Numbered from the stretch's first letter, positions 1-6,370 are shown. The stretch: DNA of 11,053 bases from CAYUNA01 sp047629355 (GCA_047629355.1 JBLHWU010000204.1:1-11053); one strand, 5' to 3'. The notes: generated from the letters alone by a model not told the origin. Numbers and translations are program-made.

Positions 1-12
1 TTTTTTTTTCAA

Positions 13-39
13 AAAAGCCCCCTCTTTCTGAGGGCTTTT
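13..39. terminator. Rho-independent terminator hairpin at left edge
   Basis: The arms AAAAGCCC (13-20) and GGGCTTTT (32-39) pair perfectly around an 11-nt loop. A T-run lies on each side in the appropriate orientation (T9 at 1-9 in plus reading, A8 at 43-50), so the hairpin could stop transcription in either direction. The likely client is a gene to the left of the window, because the next coding remnant on the right is on the plus strand and starts after it. Confidence 0.75.
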
Positions 40-144
40 CCGAAAAAAAATAGTGATGAACGAAATAGAAAATAGGTGAAAAGAAAAACTATCTTAAAAA
101 TATGTCCTGATTTTTTGAACCACTTCACTATTCCTGATTCAACA

Positions 145-563
145 ATGAATATAATAAGCAATAAATTACTTTTACTTTCCAATAGATTAGAAGAAGTAAG
201 CAACTATAATATCGATGTCCTAAAAAAAACTTGATGATTTTGTAGAGCGAAAATCATCAAGTAATCCTGACGAAACAATTTGGATAATATTAAAAAACAA
301 AGTTGCAAAAGGAAAAATTGAAGAAGTATTAGACAAATTAAAGAAGAACGTTCTCGAAATTAAAAGCAATGAAATAACAAATATATTTATGCTTATTATG
401 TCAGATTATTCAAGATTAAAAAATTACGGCGCATTATGGTCCAACTTATTAAATCGTTTTTACTAATACGCAAAGTTTCGAAAATATAGAATTGAAAAGA
501 AGTATGATTAATAGTAATATACTTAAGTTAATTGATGAAATAGAAATAGAAAAGGGTGGCTAA
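145..563 (+). pseudogene. Broken effector-associated domain (EAD11-like) protein, two frameshifts
   Basis: Three overlapping frames join into one protein-like reading of about 140 residues. Frame 1 starts at ATG 145 (open upstream to a GTG at 76) and reads MNIISNKLLLLSNRLEEVSN before stopping at 232-234. The second frame enters in the A8 run at 222-229, contains KVAKGKIEEVLDKL and SDYSRLKNYG, and stops at 464-466. The third enters near the T5 run at 457-461 and reads KRSMINSNILKLIDEIE to the stop at 561-563. The order 'short helix with GKIEE.L..L, then YSRLK, then a C-terminal helix ending ILKLIDE' resembles the effector-associated domain EAD11 of bacterial conflict proteins; this is recognition by eye, without a search. 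No effector domain follows. Both breaks are at homopolymers, so sequencing error or phase variation are alternatives to true decay. The DNA is strikingly AT-rich compared with the genes further right. Confidence 0.5.
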
Positions 564-688
564 CCTTATTGCTGCACAAGCATTAATGTCGAAAACTTCT
601 AAATTCTCAATATTTTGTATAGCATCTATGCCACGACATTGCTACTACTTTAAATAAAGCATTCACATCCAATGTAAAACGAAAAAAG

Positions 689-1373
689 ATGATGCTAAAA
701 GAGCATGTATTAGACAATCCCGTCTGGAACTCTTTAAATCAAGTACACAAAGGTTTTTCTATAACGCATCAAGCGGTGAAATTTTACAATCCAGCATACT
801 GTCTTTTTGGTGGTTCTGTTGATGTTGCTAAGTCGATAAACGGCATTAGTGAATATTCAAGTATGGTTGATGATTTTTTTGTAGTTGGAGAAAAGCCTTT
901 ATTGGATAGTTCTGTGGCTATAAAAAGAGACCTGGTCTGTAATCAAATGGTTTTGGAGGAAAGAATCGATATGGAGTTGCGGGAGCAAATTATTCACTTG
1001 AAAGATGAAAATAAAAAGCGGGAGTTGTTTGATTTGGTTAGCTTAGTTCAGCCAGGCTACTTCAAAAATAAGACGGTAGATTTAGAAAAATATTTTGGAA
1101 TATATAAAGCGCATAAATTGATATCGGTGACTGGCGAAAGAATGAAAATGAACGAATTTACAGAAATAAGTGCGATTGTAACTCATCCAGAACATACAAG
1201 ATGGTTATGCTAAACAATTAATAAAGCATACGACAGACCAAGTATTTGATGAAAATAAAATACCTTATCTACATGTTGTGGAATCAAATATTGGTGCAAT
1301 TAAGCTTTATGAAAAATTAGGATTCTCAACAAGGCGAAAAATAAATTTTTGGAATTTAGGCAATGCGAAATAA
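689..1373 (+). pseudogene. GNAT family (FR47-like) acetyltransferase, frameshifted in the acetyl-CoA loop
   Basis: The first frame (689-1213) gives 174 residues with an N-terminal LDNPVWNSL segment followed by a variable N-terminal half, typical of FR47-like GNAT proteins. It reaches strand beta-4 (TEISAIVTHPEHT), then stops early. From 1203 the next frame continues the fold without a gap: GYAKQLIKHT (acetyl-CoA pyrophosphate loop and helix), then LHVVESNIGAIKLYEKLGF (motif B) and the natural C-terminus at TAA 1371-1373. One extra base (T1202) or two missing bases separates the frames. The whole would be about 228 residues, normal for the family. The break removes the CoA-binding half, so the product should be inactive unless the frameshift is an assembly error. 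The frame is open upstream of ATG 689 to about 623 with no better start. The substrate is unknown. It ends one base before the convergent stop codon of the FGE gene. Confidence 0.8.
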
Positions 1374-1374
1374 A

Positions 1375-2538
1375 TTATTTATCCCGCACACACCGAAACC
1401 CCGTATGTTCTAATCCTGTATCTGCACTGGATTTCATTCGCGAAGCCGTCCGATAACCAGAACAATAATTGTCATTACACAAGAAAGACCCGCCGCGTGT
1501 CACCTTTTGCGCTGTATTGGGCATGGAAGGGTCATAGCTGATTTTTGCGCCTTTGGGATTGCTTTTTTCGCCCCGTTCTTCCGCACAATTATAGTATTCG
1601 TAATGATACCAATCGCTGCACCATTCCCAGACATTGCCCGCCATATCGTAGAGTCCATAGCCGTTGGGCGCATAAGATTTTACAGGTGCAAGTCGTTCAA
1701 AACCATCTAAAACATCATGCTTCACTGGAAAAACACCTTGCCAGAAATTCGCAGGATAGTCGTTGTCAATCAATAATTCATTTCCCCAAGGAAATACTTC
1801 GTTAACTTTGCCACCGCGAGACGCATATTCCCATTCTGCTTCCGTCGGCAATCTTTTTCCAGCCCATTTCGCATACGTCATCGCATCGTACCAACTGACT
1901 TGCACGACAGGCGCATTGTCGTCTAGTTTAAAATTAGCATTCTCGCCTTGTGGCTGCTTCCAGTTCGCATTTTTGACCAATGTCCACCAATCTGCCACGC
2001 CATAATTGCCTACTTTTTCAGTCGCCATATTGAAAACTAAGGCAGCTGGTTCTAGCATTTCCGCAGGCGGTGGCTTGGTATTCGGTGGCAATTGTGCCAA
2101 GATTTCTTCCAATGGAACCGGGCGTTCGGCGGTCGTAATGTAACCCGTCATTTCGATGAATTCTCGAAATTGCGCATTGGTGACTTCCGTTTCATCCATC
2201 CAAAAATCGTTGATTTCGACGGCGTGTTTGGGGAATTCATCTTTGCGCGGTTGGTAGCTCGCGGTCACTGTTTCTGAGGGGTTAGGGCGGAGGTCGCCAC
2301 CCATTTGGAATTGTCCGCCTTTGATGGATTTCATGCCAGAGAAATTGCTGGCTTTAGCTGCATTGGTTGGCATCGCTTTGATTTCTTTTAGGGCAGATTC
2401 GTTGAGGAAATTGCTGCCTTTGTTGGGGGCGTAGCACATGGGGATTTGTAAAGATTTAGTGGTGGGTTGCTGTTCTGGTTTGGGGTTTTGGCAGTGGGAG
2501 AATAGGAAGATTAGGAGTAGGAGTGATTTTATATGCAT
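1375..2538 (-). CDS. Exported formylglycine-generating enzyme (FGE/SUMF1-type) lipoprotein
   Basis: This 387-residue protein belongs to the FGE-sulfatase family, whose genuine members oxidise a cysteine (or serine) in type I sulfatases to formylglycine. The start at 2538 is chosen because it places a signal peptide (MHIKSLLLLIFLFSHC) at the N-terminus; an upstream ATG at 2643 adds 35 residues that run into repeat DNA. Cys16 sits where a lipoprotein cysteine would, although His at -1 is not canonical. The FGE fold runs from about residue 69 (GGQFQMGGD at 74-82) through WYDAMTYAKWAGKRLPTEAE (216-235) and YGLYDMAGNVWEWC (294-307) to GFRCVRD at the C-terminus. The decisive motif is RGGSFLCNDNYCSGYR (348-363). 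Cys354 and Cys359 have the spacing of the copper-binding catalytic pair of human SUMF1 and actinobacterial FGE; many relatives such as gliding proteins GldJ/GldK and ergothioneine or hercynine enzymes lack that pair. No sulfatase lies in the window. The gene is more GC-rich than its flanks and converges on the GNAT remnant. Confidence 0.88.
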   Translation of the reverse strand: MHIKSLLLLIFLFSHCQNPKPEQQPTTKSLQIPMCYAPNKGSNFLNESALKEIKAMPTNAAKASNFSGMKSIKGGQFQMGGDLRPNPSETVTASYQPRKDEFPKHAVEINDFWMDETEVTNAQFREFIEMTGYITTAERPVPLEEILAQLPPNTKPPPAEMLEPAALVFNMATEKVGNYGVADWWTLVKNANWKQPQGENANFKLDDNAPVVQVSWYDAMTYAKWAGKRLPTEAEWEYASRGGKVNEVFPWGNELLIDNDYPANFWQGVFPVKHDVLDGFERLAPVKSYAPNGYGLYDMAGNVWEWCSDWYHYEYYNCAEERGEKSNPKGAKISYDPSMPNTAQKVTRGGSFLCNDNYCSGYRTASRMKSSADTGLEHTGFRCVRDK

Positions 2539-2549
2539 GATTGTTGTGT

Positions 2550-2700
2550 GATTTCTTATTGACTGATCGTATGGAATACTCTTGAAGAGATTGAATATGA
2601 ATAACTGTAGATGCAATCTGCGGAAAGCAAAAAATGGTAGCAACTCTGAAGGAGTTGAATGTTACAGATGAAGGTTCAACTCTTCCAGAGTTGCGAGAAC
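2550..2700. repeat. Diverged hairpin units flanking the 21-bp tandem array
   Basis: Several short palindromes with a 3-5 nt loop follow each other here. ACTCTTGAAGAG lies at about 2568-2579. GATGCAATC at 2600-2608, read on the minus strand with its flank, gives GATTGCATC...GTTATTC, a diverged inverted copy of the tandem unit next door. CAACTC/GAGTTG lies at about 2641-2657 and CAACTCT/AGAGTTG at about 2679-2695. All share the plan 'stem, 3-5 nt loop, stem, AT-rich spacer'. They occupy the promoter-side flank of the FGE gene, and no clear TAnnTTTG promoter stands out among them. Confidence 0.5.
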
Positions 2701-2717
2701 CTCTCTTCTTATCCCTC

Positions 2718-2822
2718 GGATTGCATCCGAGGTTATTCGGATTGCATCCGAGGTTATTCGGATTGCATCCGAGGTTATTCGGATTGCATCCGAGGTTATT
2801 CGGATTGCATCCGAGGTTATTC
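2718..2822. repeat. Five perfect 21-bp tandem repeats, each a small hairpin
   Basis: The unit GGATTGCATCCGAGGTTATTC is repeated five times without a change (starts at 2718, 2739, 2760, 2781 and 2802). It then degenerates into GGATTCAACTACTTCGTAGTT (2823-2843), another hairpin of the same layout. Each unit folds as TCGGAT-TGC-ATCCGA, and the first gains two more pairs from the preceding CCTC. Because 21 is a multiple of three, frames on both strands stay open and produce spurious heptapeptide repeats (such as NPNNLGC). These are artefacts of the DNA repeat: the frames do not extend into anything coding-like. There are no spacers, so this is not a CRISPR. Copy number of such perfect arrays usually varies by slippage. 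Confidence 0.9.
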
Positions 2823-2865
2823 GGATTCAACTACTTCGTAGTTATTTAGTGCGTGGCATAAGTTA

Positions 2866-3023
2866 GGCAATAACAACTAATAAATTAAACATTTTATGCT
2901 GCTCTTTTTCATTCTAAGAAATCCTAAAAAATGGACTATAATGCCAACTATGCTTAATTTTTAAAATCTCTTAGAATGAAAAAGGGCTAAGCTAAAACGT
3001 CCAATTTATTAATTGTAATTGCC
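2866..3023. repeat. Long imperfect palindrome 1 (158 bp)
   Basis: The outer arms 2866-2886 and 3003-3023 are inverted copies (19 of 21). The inner arms 2904-2919 and 2969-2984 (CTTTTTCATTCTAAGA and its complement) match 16 of 16. The sequence between them, and towards the centre at about 2944, also pairs imperfectly, so nearly the whole element folds into one long hairpin. No coding frame crosses it. It resembles a MITE or a structured RNA, and the sequence alone does not decide. No convincing target-site duplication was seen. Confidence 0.75.
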
Positions 3024-3101
3024 TTATTGATATAAAAATGCAGGTACAGCGCGCCGTCCCTCTTGGTAACTCCAATATATATCCTTCTTAAACCCACCGT
3101 A

Positions 3102-3117
3102 TTGGAATAAATTCCAA
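3102..3117. repeat. 16-bp palindrome
   Basis: TTGGAAT-AA-ATTCCAA is a perfect 7-bp inverted repeat with a 2-nt centre. It lies between palindromes 1 and 2. A protein-binding site is possible, but no gene starts nearby. Confidence 0.4.
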
Positions 3118-3126
3118 CTTTTCTTT

Positions 3127-3343
3127 TCACGACATAGTGCAGATAATTCACATAGCCATATAGCTTTTTGTAGCTTAATTTCAGCTATTCGAGCTAATTT
3201 AAAACTGTTTTAAGTGATTGGAAATCAATCGTTTGAATTATAAAAACTTGTTTTTTGCAAATTTTCACAAACATGGTAATAGATAGCTAATTTTAGCTCT
3301 CTGAAAACTATGTGGTTATGTGAATGCTATCTGCGCTATGTGA
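3127..3343. repeat. Long imperfect palindrome 2 (about 217 bp)
   Basis: The arm at 3127-3167 (containing ATAGTGCAGATA, ATTCACATAG and CCATATAG) is the imperfect reverse complement of 3304-3343 (CTATGTGGTTATGTGAAT, GCTATCTGCGCTATGTGA). The pairing continues inward through the AGCTAATTTT and AGCTCTCTG stretches. At the centre, GATTG-GAAAT-CAATC (3216-3230) forms its own small hairpin. Several arm differences are G:U pairs if the plus strand is transcribed. There is no gene inside. The whole could be one very long hairpin. Confidence 0.65.
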
Positions 3344-3544
3344 TAAAAAACTGCGTCACACATTTAAGTGAAATTCTATCATGCGGTAGTAAGGGAATTG
3401 GTAAAAAATAATCTACCCGCTCTGAACTCATTCTTTTTCTATTTAAAAAACTTAACAAAAGTCTCAAATGACCAGCTATGCTCGCTTTTTTAAGATTCCT
3501 TAAAAAAAAATAACTAATGGGTACCTTATTTATTACCAACTCTT
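3344..3544. other. Spacer without recognisable content
   Basis: This is AT-rich DNA between palindromes 2 and 3. A 67-codon minus-strand frame crosses it (3336-3539), but it overlaps the arm of palindrome 2, has no family resemblance and is not accepted as a gene. I see no promoter, RNA gene or terminator that can be defended. Confidence 0.5.
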
Positions 3545-3709
3545 TAAGGAATGCGAATTAAATAAACTCAGACTCTTGAGAGGATATTTTGCCCCCATTC
3601 TTTACTTTAAAAATACTCATTATATCAACATAAATGGCACTTTCAAAGCAAAAAGGGAGAACAAAGCCGCTCTCTCAAGAGTCTAACTTTACTTATTTCA
3701 CGTTCCTTA
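3545..3709. repeat. Long imperfect palindrome 3 (165 bp)
   Basis: The 38-nt arms 3545-3582 and 3672-3709 match at 32 of 38 positions with no gap. They are anchored by AGACTCTTGAGAG and its complement (3570-3582 / 3672-3684, perfect) and by TAAGGAA/TTCCTTA at the ends. Pairing continues inward more loosely (TTTTGCCCCCATTC against GGGAGAACAAAGCC). The differences between arms show no bias to G:U pairs, which points to a DNA element drifting neutrally rather than to a selected RNA. There is no coding potential. Confidence 0.75.
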
Positions 3710-3785
3710 CTTTTAGATGTTCGATTAATTGTGTTCAGGTACTTACTGGTTTGTATCACACTCTACAAATAACCAATTAACGAAC

Positions 3786-3940
3786 AGCAATTATTTAGTG
3801 TAAAATATGCACGTTCATAGAGGCATCAGACCTATTTGAAAAAACCTGTTCTTATTCGTTAAGTCCGTGTAACTATCCTATCTAATAGGAAAGTTTTGAC
3901 AAGCTGTTTTACGCTTGTACATCTTACACTTAGAATTGCT
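3786..3940. repeat. Long imperfect palindrome 4 (155 bp)
   Basis: The arm 3786-3813 (AGCAATTATTTAGTGTAAAA...) is an imperfect reverse complement of 3912-3940 (...TTACACTTAGAATTGCT). The inner part pairs only loosely. The element ends 25 bp from the stop codon of rlmI, which is transcribed towards it, so it could also slow or stop rlmI transcription; it has no clean T-tract of its own. Confidence 0.6.
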
Positions 3941-3965
3941 AATTCACAAATAATTAATCAAAAAA

Positions 3966-5165
3966 TCACTCCACAAACAAAATCAACCCTTTCAAATAAG
4001 CCCCTTCCGGATGAAACAAACTTACCGGATGATCAGCTGGCTGCGACAAGTGTGCCATTACCTTAACCGTCCGCTGCGCCTCAATCGCCGCCGCTACAAT
4101 CGTATTGTAAAACAAAGTCTTATCCACCACTTGCGAACAAGAAAAAGTAAACATAATGCCACCCGGTGCAATTTTTTCCATTGCTGCCGCATTCAAGCGT
4201 TTATAACCTTGCACCGCATTGTGGCGTTTTTTGATACTTTTCGCGTAAGCAGGCGGGTCAACGACCATGACTTCATATTCCGTTTCTGATTCTTTTAAAA
4301 ATTTCAAAACATCAGCGGTATAGGATTCGTGATTTTTATCTTGAAAATTATTCAAGGTCACATTTTCCTCGGTCAAATCAATCGCTTTTTGTGAAATATC
4401 GACTGAATGTACTAATTTCGCACCCGCAGCCAACGCATAAATGGAAAAGCCACCAGAATAGCAAAACGCATTTAAAACGTTCTTATCCTTGCAATATGCC
4501 GTCAACGCTTGCCGATTGACCCGTTGGTCAAGAAAGAAACCCGTTTTTTGTCCAGTTTCCCAATTGACTTGAAATAAATGGTCATTTTCAGACACTGCTT
4601 TATCAGAAAAGCTACCAAAGAGATAGCCGTTCTCCATCGTCTCTGCATAATCATTGGGTAGCGTCGTTTCACTTTTATCATAAATAGCAGATAACTTCTC
4701 GCCATAAATCTCTTGCAAAGCTTGCGCTAATTTCTCGCGCTCCCGATGCATCCCAATCGAGTGACATTGAATCACCGCCGTATTGCCATAAATATCGATA
4801 ATTAATCCTGGCGCACCATCGCCCTCGCCGTGCATGAGGCGATAACAATTGGTCGATTCGGAATCAATCAAATCTAATTTTTGGCGATAATCGACCGCTT
4901 TTTGTAATTTATTTTTCCAAAAAGCTAAATCTCCATCTGTTTGCTCAAAAGAAAAAATCCGCACCATAATACTCCCTTTATGGTAGTGTCCGGTCGCCAA
5001 ATAATCGCCTTTAATGTCGAAAACCTCAACAACATCACCGTCTTTGGCTAATCCTTCGAACTTTTTAATTGCCCCCGAAAAGACCCATGGATGAAAGCGT
5101 CGAACGGCAACATCGCGCTTCGGGTGTAAAATAATTTTCGGAAATTCTGATTTTTTATTCTCCAT
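3966..5165 (-). CDS. rlmI: 23S rRNA (cytosine-C5) methyltransferase, RlmI family
   Basis: This 399-residue protein has the length and layout of RlmI (YccW), which uses S-adenosylmethionine to make m5C1962 in 23S rRNA (E. coli numbering). The N-terminal 80 residues form a PUA-like RNA-binding domain (HPKRDVAVRRFHPWVFSGAI). EETGQK-type linker residues WETGQKTGFFLDQR (202-215) lead into the Rossmann methyltransferase. The SAM-binding motif is NAFCYSGGFSIYAL (232-245), motif IV is VVDPPAYAKS (301-310), and FSCSQ (341-345) carries the expected catalytic Cys343. The C-terminus, QPADHPVSLFHPEGAYLKG, closely follows E. coli RlmI. ATG at 5165 is the natural start, directly before the conserved domain, with an AT-rich, weak-SD leader. 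Substrate assignment is by family; paralogous specificity cannot be excluded. It stands alone, downstream of a GC-richer 180-bp leader. Confidence 0.93.
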   Translation of the reverse strand: MENKKSEFPKIILHPKRDVAVRRFHPWVFSGAIKKFEGLAKDGDVVEVFDIKGDYLATGHYHKGSIMVRIFSFEQTDGDLAFWKNKLQKAVDYRQKLDLIDSESTNCYRLMHGEGDGAPGLIIDIYGNTAVIQCHSIGMHREREKLAQALQEIYGEKLSAIYDKSETTLPNDYAETMENGYLFGSFSDKAVSENDHLFQVNWETGQKTGFFLDQRVNRQALTAYCKDKNVLNAFCYSGGFSIYALAAGAKLVHSVDISQKAIDLTEENVTLNNFQDKNHESYTADVLKFLKESETEYEVMVVDPPAYAKSIKKRHNAVQGYKRLNAAAMEKIAPGGIMFTFSCSQVVDKTLFYNTIVAAAIEAQRTVKVMAHLSQPADHPVSLFHPEGAYLKGLILFVE

Positions 5166-5304
5166 TCTTTGTGTAATTCAATTTTAATTATACTTTTGCG
5201 GCTCGGGTGGCTCACGACCAGCTCCTTTTGAACTCCCCCAGGCAGGAAACTGAGCAAGGGTAAAAAGTTGAGCGGTGCGATGGGTTGCCCGTTTTTTATT
5301 GTCC

Positions 5305-5338
5305 AATTAAGGCGGTTACTAAAGTAACCGCCTTAATT
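5305..5338. terminator. Perfect 15-bp hairpin, likely terminator
   Basis: AATTAAGGCGGTTAC (5305-5319) pairs perfectly with GTAACCGCCTTAATT (5324-5338) around loop TAAA. It sits 10 bp beyond the stop of the minus-strand acetyltransferase, the right place to end that transcript. The T-tract is short, so its efficiency is uncertain. Confidence 0.7.
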
Positions 5339-5347
5339 ATTTAGAAA

Positions 5348-5887
5348 TTATCGCGCATTATTTTCAATTTTATACAAAATACATCGCTCCAGTCGATGCC
5401 CTTTCATCTTCGGATGGTCAAATTCTTCCACCTTTTTCATTCCTATTTTTTGCATCACTTTTTCGGAAGCTACATTCGTTAGGGTCGCAACGGAATAAAT
5501 TTCTTTTAATCCAATCGTTTCAAATCCATATTTCAAACAAGCCTTCGCGCCTTCTGTCGCAAAACCTAGTCCCCAAGAACTTTTTTTCAAACGCCAACCA
5601 ATATCTGTAAACGGTGAATATGGATTTTCATAAGTTTGTAAAGCTAGACCAAGGAAACCGATAAATTTTTGATTGTCCAATCGTTCAGCGGCAAAATAAG
5701 TATAATTATGTTTGTCCAAGTGCACATTGATGCGATTGGCTAAGCCATCCGATTCTTCGGGAGTCAGTGGGTTTGGAAAAAACTCCATAACCTCCATGCT
5801 TGCGTTCATTGCTGCAAAAATTGGCAAATCTGCTGGCTGAAATTTCCTAAATCCTAACCGTTCTGAAGTGAAAATATAAGTTGACAT
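5348..5887 (-). CDS. RimJ/RimL-type GNAT N-acetyltransferase
   Basis: This 179-residue protein of the Acetyltransf_3 group transfers acetyl from acetyl-CoA, typically to an N-terminal or small-molecule amine. The opening TSERLGFRKFQPADLP (7-22) is the family signature. IGWRLKKSSWGLGFATEGAK (96-115) holds the acetyl-CoA pyrophosphate-binding loop, with WGLGFATEG at 105-113 in place of the RxxGxG/A consensus. TNVASEKVMQKIGM (137-150) is the usual C-terminal Asn-x-x-Ser / KIGF motif. The length is normal and nothing is missing. The ribosomal-protein acetylases RimI, RimJ and RimL cannot be told apart here from the many uncharacterised relatives, so the substrate is unknown. It has its own downstream hairpin and about 150 bp to the next gene upstream, so it is probably monocistronic. 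Confidence 0.88.
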   Translation of the reverse strand: MSTYIFTSERLGFRKFQPADLPIFAAMNASMEVMEFFPNPLTPEESDGLANRINVHLDKHNYTYFAAERLDNQKFIGFLGLALQTYENPYSPFTDIGWRLKKSSWGLGFATEGAKACLKYGFETIGLKEIYSVATLTNVASEKVMQKIGMKKVEEFDHPKMKGHRLERCILYKIENNAR

Positions 5888-5933
5888 CTACTTTTTTTAA
5901 ATAAATTATATTCAATTGTACGTCTTATCCTAT

Positions 5934-6006
5934 GGTACGTGGTGGGTTCAGCCCACCTCGTACCTTTAGTTTTCAAGCAAAACCGACGAGTTGGGCGAAA
6001 CCCACC
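5934..6006. repeat. Two adjacent GTGGGTT-type hairpin repeats
   Basis: The first hairpin (5934-5964) pairs GGTACGTGGTGGG with CCCACCTCGTACC, with one mismatch and a short loop containing TCA. The second (about 5990-6006) has TGGG-CGAAA-CCCA with an outer GAGTT/AACTC at 5988-6020. Both are GC-rich islands in AT-rich DNA and share the word pattern 'TGGG..CCCAC'. They lie just beyond the stop of the small membrane protein gene, so they may help end its transcript. The form suggests a dispersed palindromic repeat family. Confidence 0.55.
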
Positions 6007-6035
6007 GCGTTGGGATAACTCACGAGCAGTTTTTT

Positions 6036-6344
6036 TTATTCAAAATTAAAAACCATTTGTCCAAAGAAATAAACCCAAATCGCAATATAAACAAAAGTCG
6101 CAATCACAATTCCACGCATGGTTTCGTCCGCTTTTCTTCTATTGTAAAAGTTCAAGGCAATCGCATTGACGCCGATAGCAACAATGCCCGAAGTTCTTTC
6201 TTTAAATAATGGTCTAAAACCGTCATCGCTCGCAAAAGCTAGGCTTTCTAAGCCGGTGAAAAGTCCATAAAGTAGAGGGAAAGTAATTAGTGGAATTAAG
6301 ATTCCAAGAATTAATCCGACGGAGAATTTATTTCGATTGAACAT
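6036..6344 (-). CDS. Small three-helix membrane protein of unknown function
   Basis: This 102-residue protein matches no family I can name. Three hydrophobic segments are visible: residues 8-30 (SVGLILGILIPLITFPLLYG), 51-67 (TSGIVAIGVNAIALNFY) and 78-98 (GIVIATFVYIAIWVYFFGQM). Positive residues around NRRK (68-71) put the loop between helices 2 and 3 on the cytoplasmic side. The loop between helices 1 and 2 carries acidic ASDDGF and FKERTSG. It sits 107 bp downstream of surE on the same strand, but two hairpins lie between them, so co-transcription would need read-through. Codon use looks like its neighbours and the protein seems intact. The order surE followed by lpxB is common in Bacteroidota; here this protein takes that place. 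Its function cannot be stated. Confidence 0.75.
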   Translation of the reverse strand: MFNRNKFSVGLILGILIPLITFPLLYGLFTGLESLAFASDDGFRPLFKERTSGIVAIGVNAIALNFYNRRKADETMRGIVIATFVYIAIWVYFFGQMVFNFE

Positions 6345-6370
6345 AATTTTTTGTTTGTTAGAACTAAATC

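Noticed and set aside
9..203. 64-codon hydrophobic minus-strand frame
   Set aside because: It overlaps the terminator hairpin and the antisense of the EAD-like remnant. Its hydrophobicity is what antisense of Lys/Asn/Glu-rich AT DNA produces.
1375..2643. Longer FGE start at 2643 (422 residues)
   Set aside because: The extra 35 residues precede a clear signal peptide and extend into hairpin repeat DNA. The start at 2538 puts the signal sequence at the N-terminus.
2718..2822. CRISPR array
   Set aside because: The repeats are contiguous 21-mers with no spacers and no cas genes nearby.
2456..2849. Frames over the 21-bp repeats encoding heptapeptide repeats (NPNNLGC, LHPRLFG, SDCIRGY)
   Set aside because: Several frames on both strands stay open only because the unit is 21 bp and lacks stops. 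None has coding sequence on both sides, and the DNA palindrome explains the pattern.
3336..3539. 67-codon minus-strand frame between palindromes 2 and 3
   Set aside because: It overlaps a palindrome arm, has no family resemblance and has biased AT-driven composition.
2862..3960. Integron cassette array with attC sites (GTTAGGC at 2862-2868 fits GTTRRRY; long imperfect palindromes)
   Set aside because: No matching RYYYAAC partners at proper distance, no cassette genes between palindromes, no integrase in the window, and the palindromes lack the paired core sites at their ends.
5048..5257. 69-codon minus-strand frame across the rlmI start
   Set aside because: It lies mostly inside rlmI in another frame; the upstream part is the rlmI leader.
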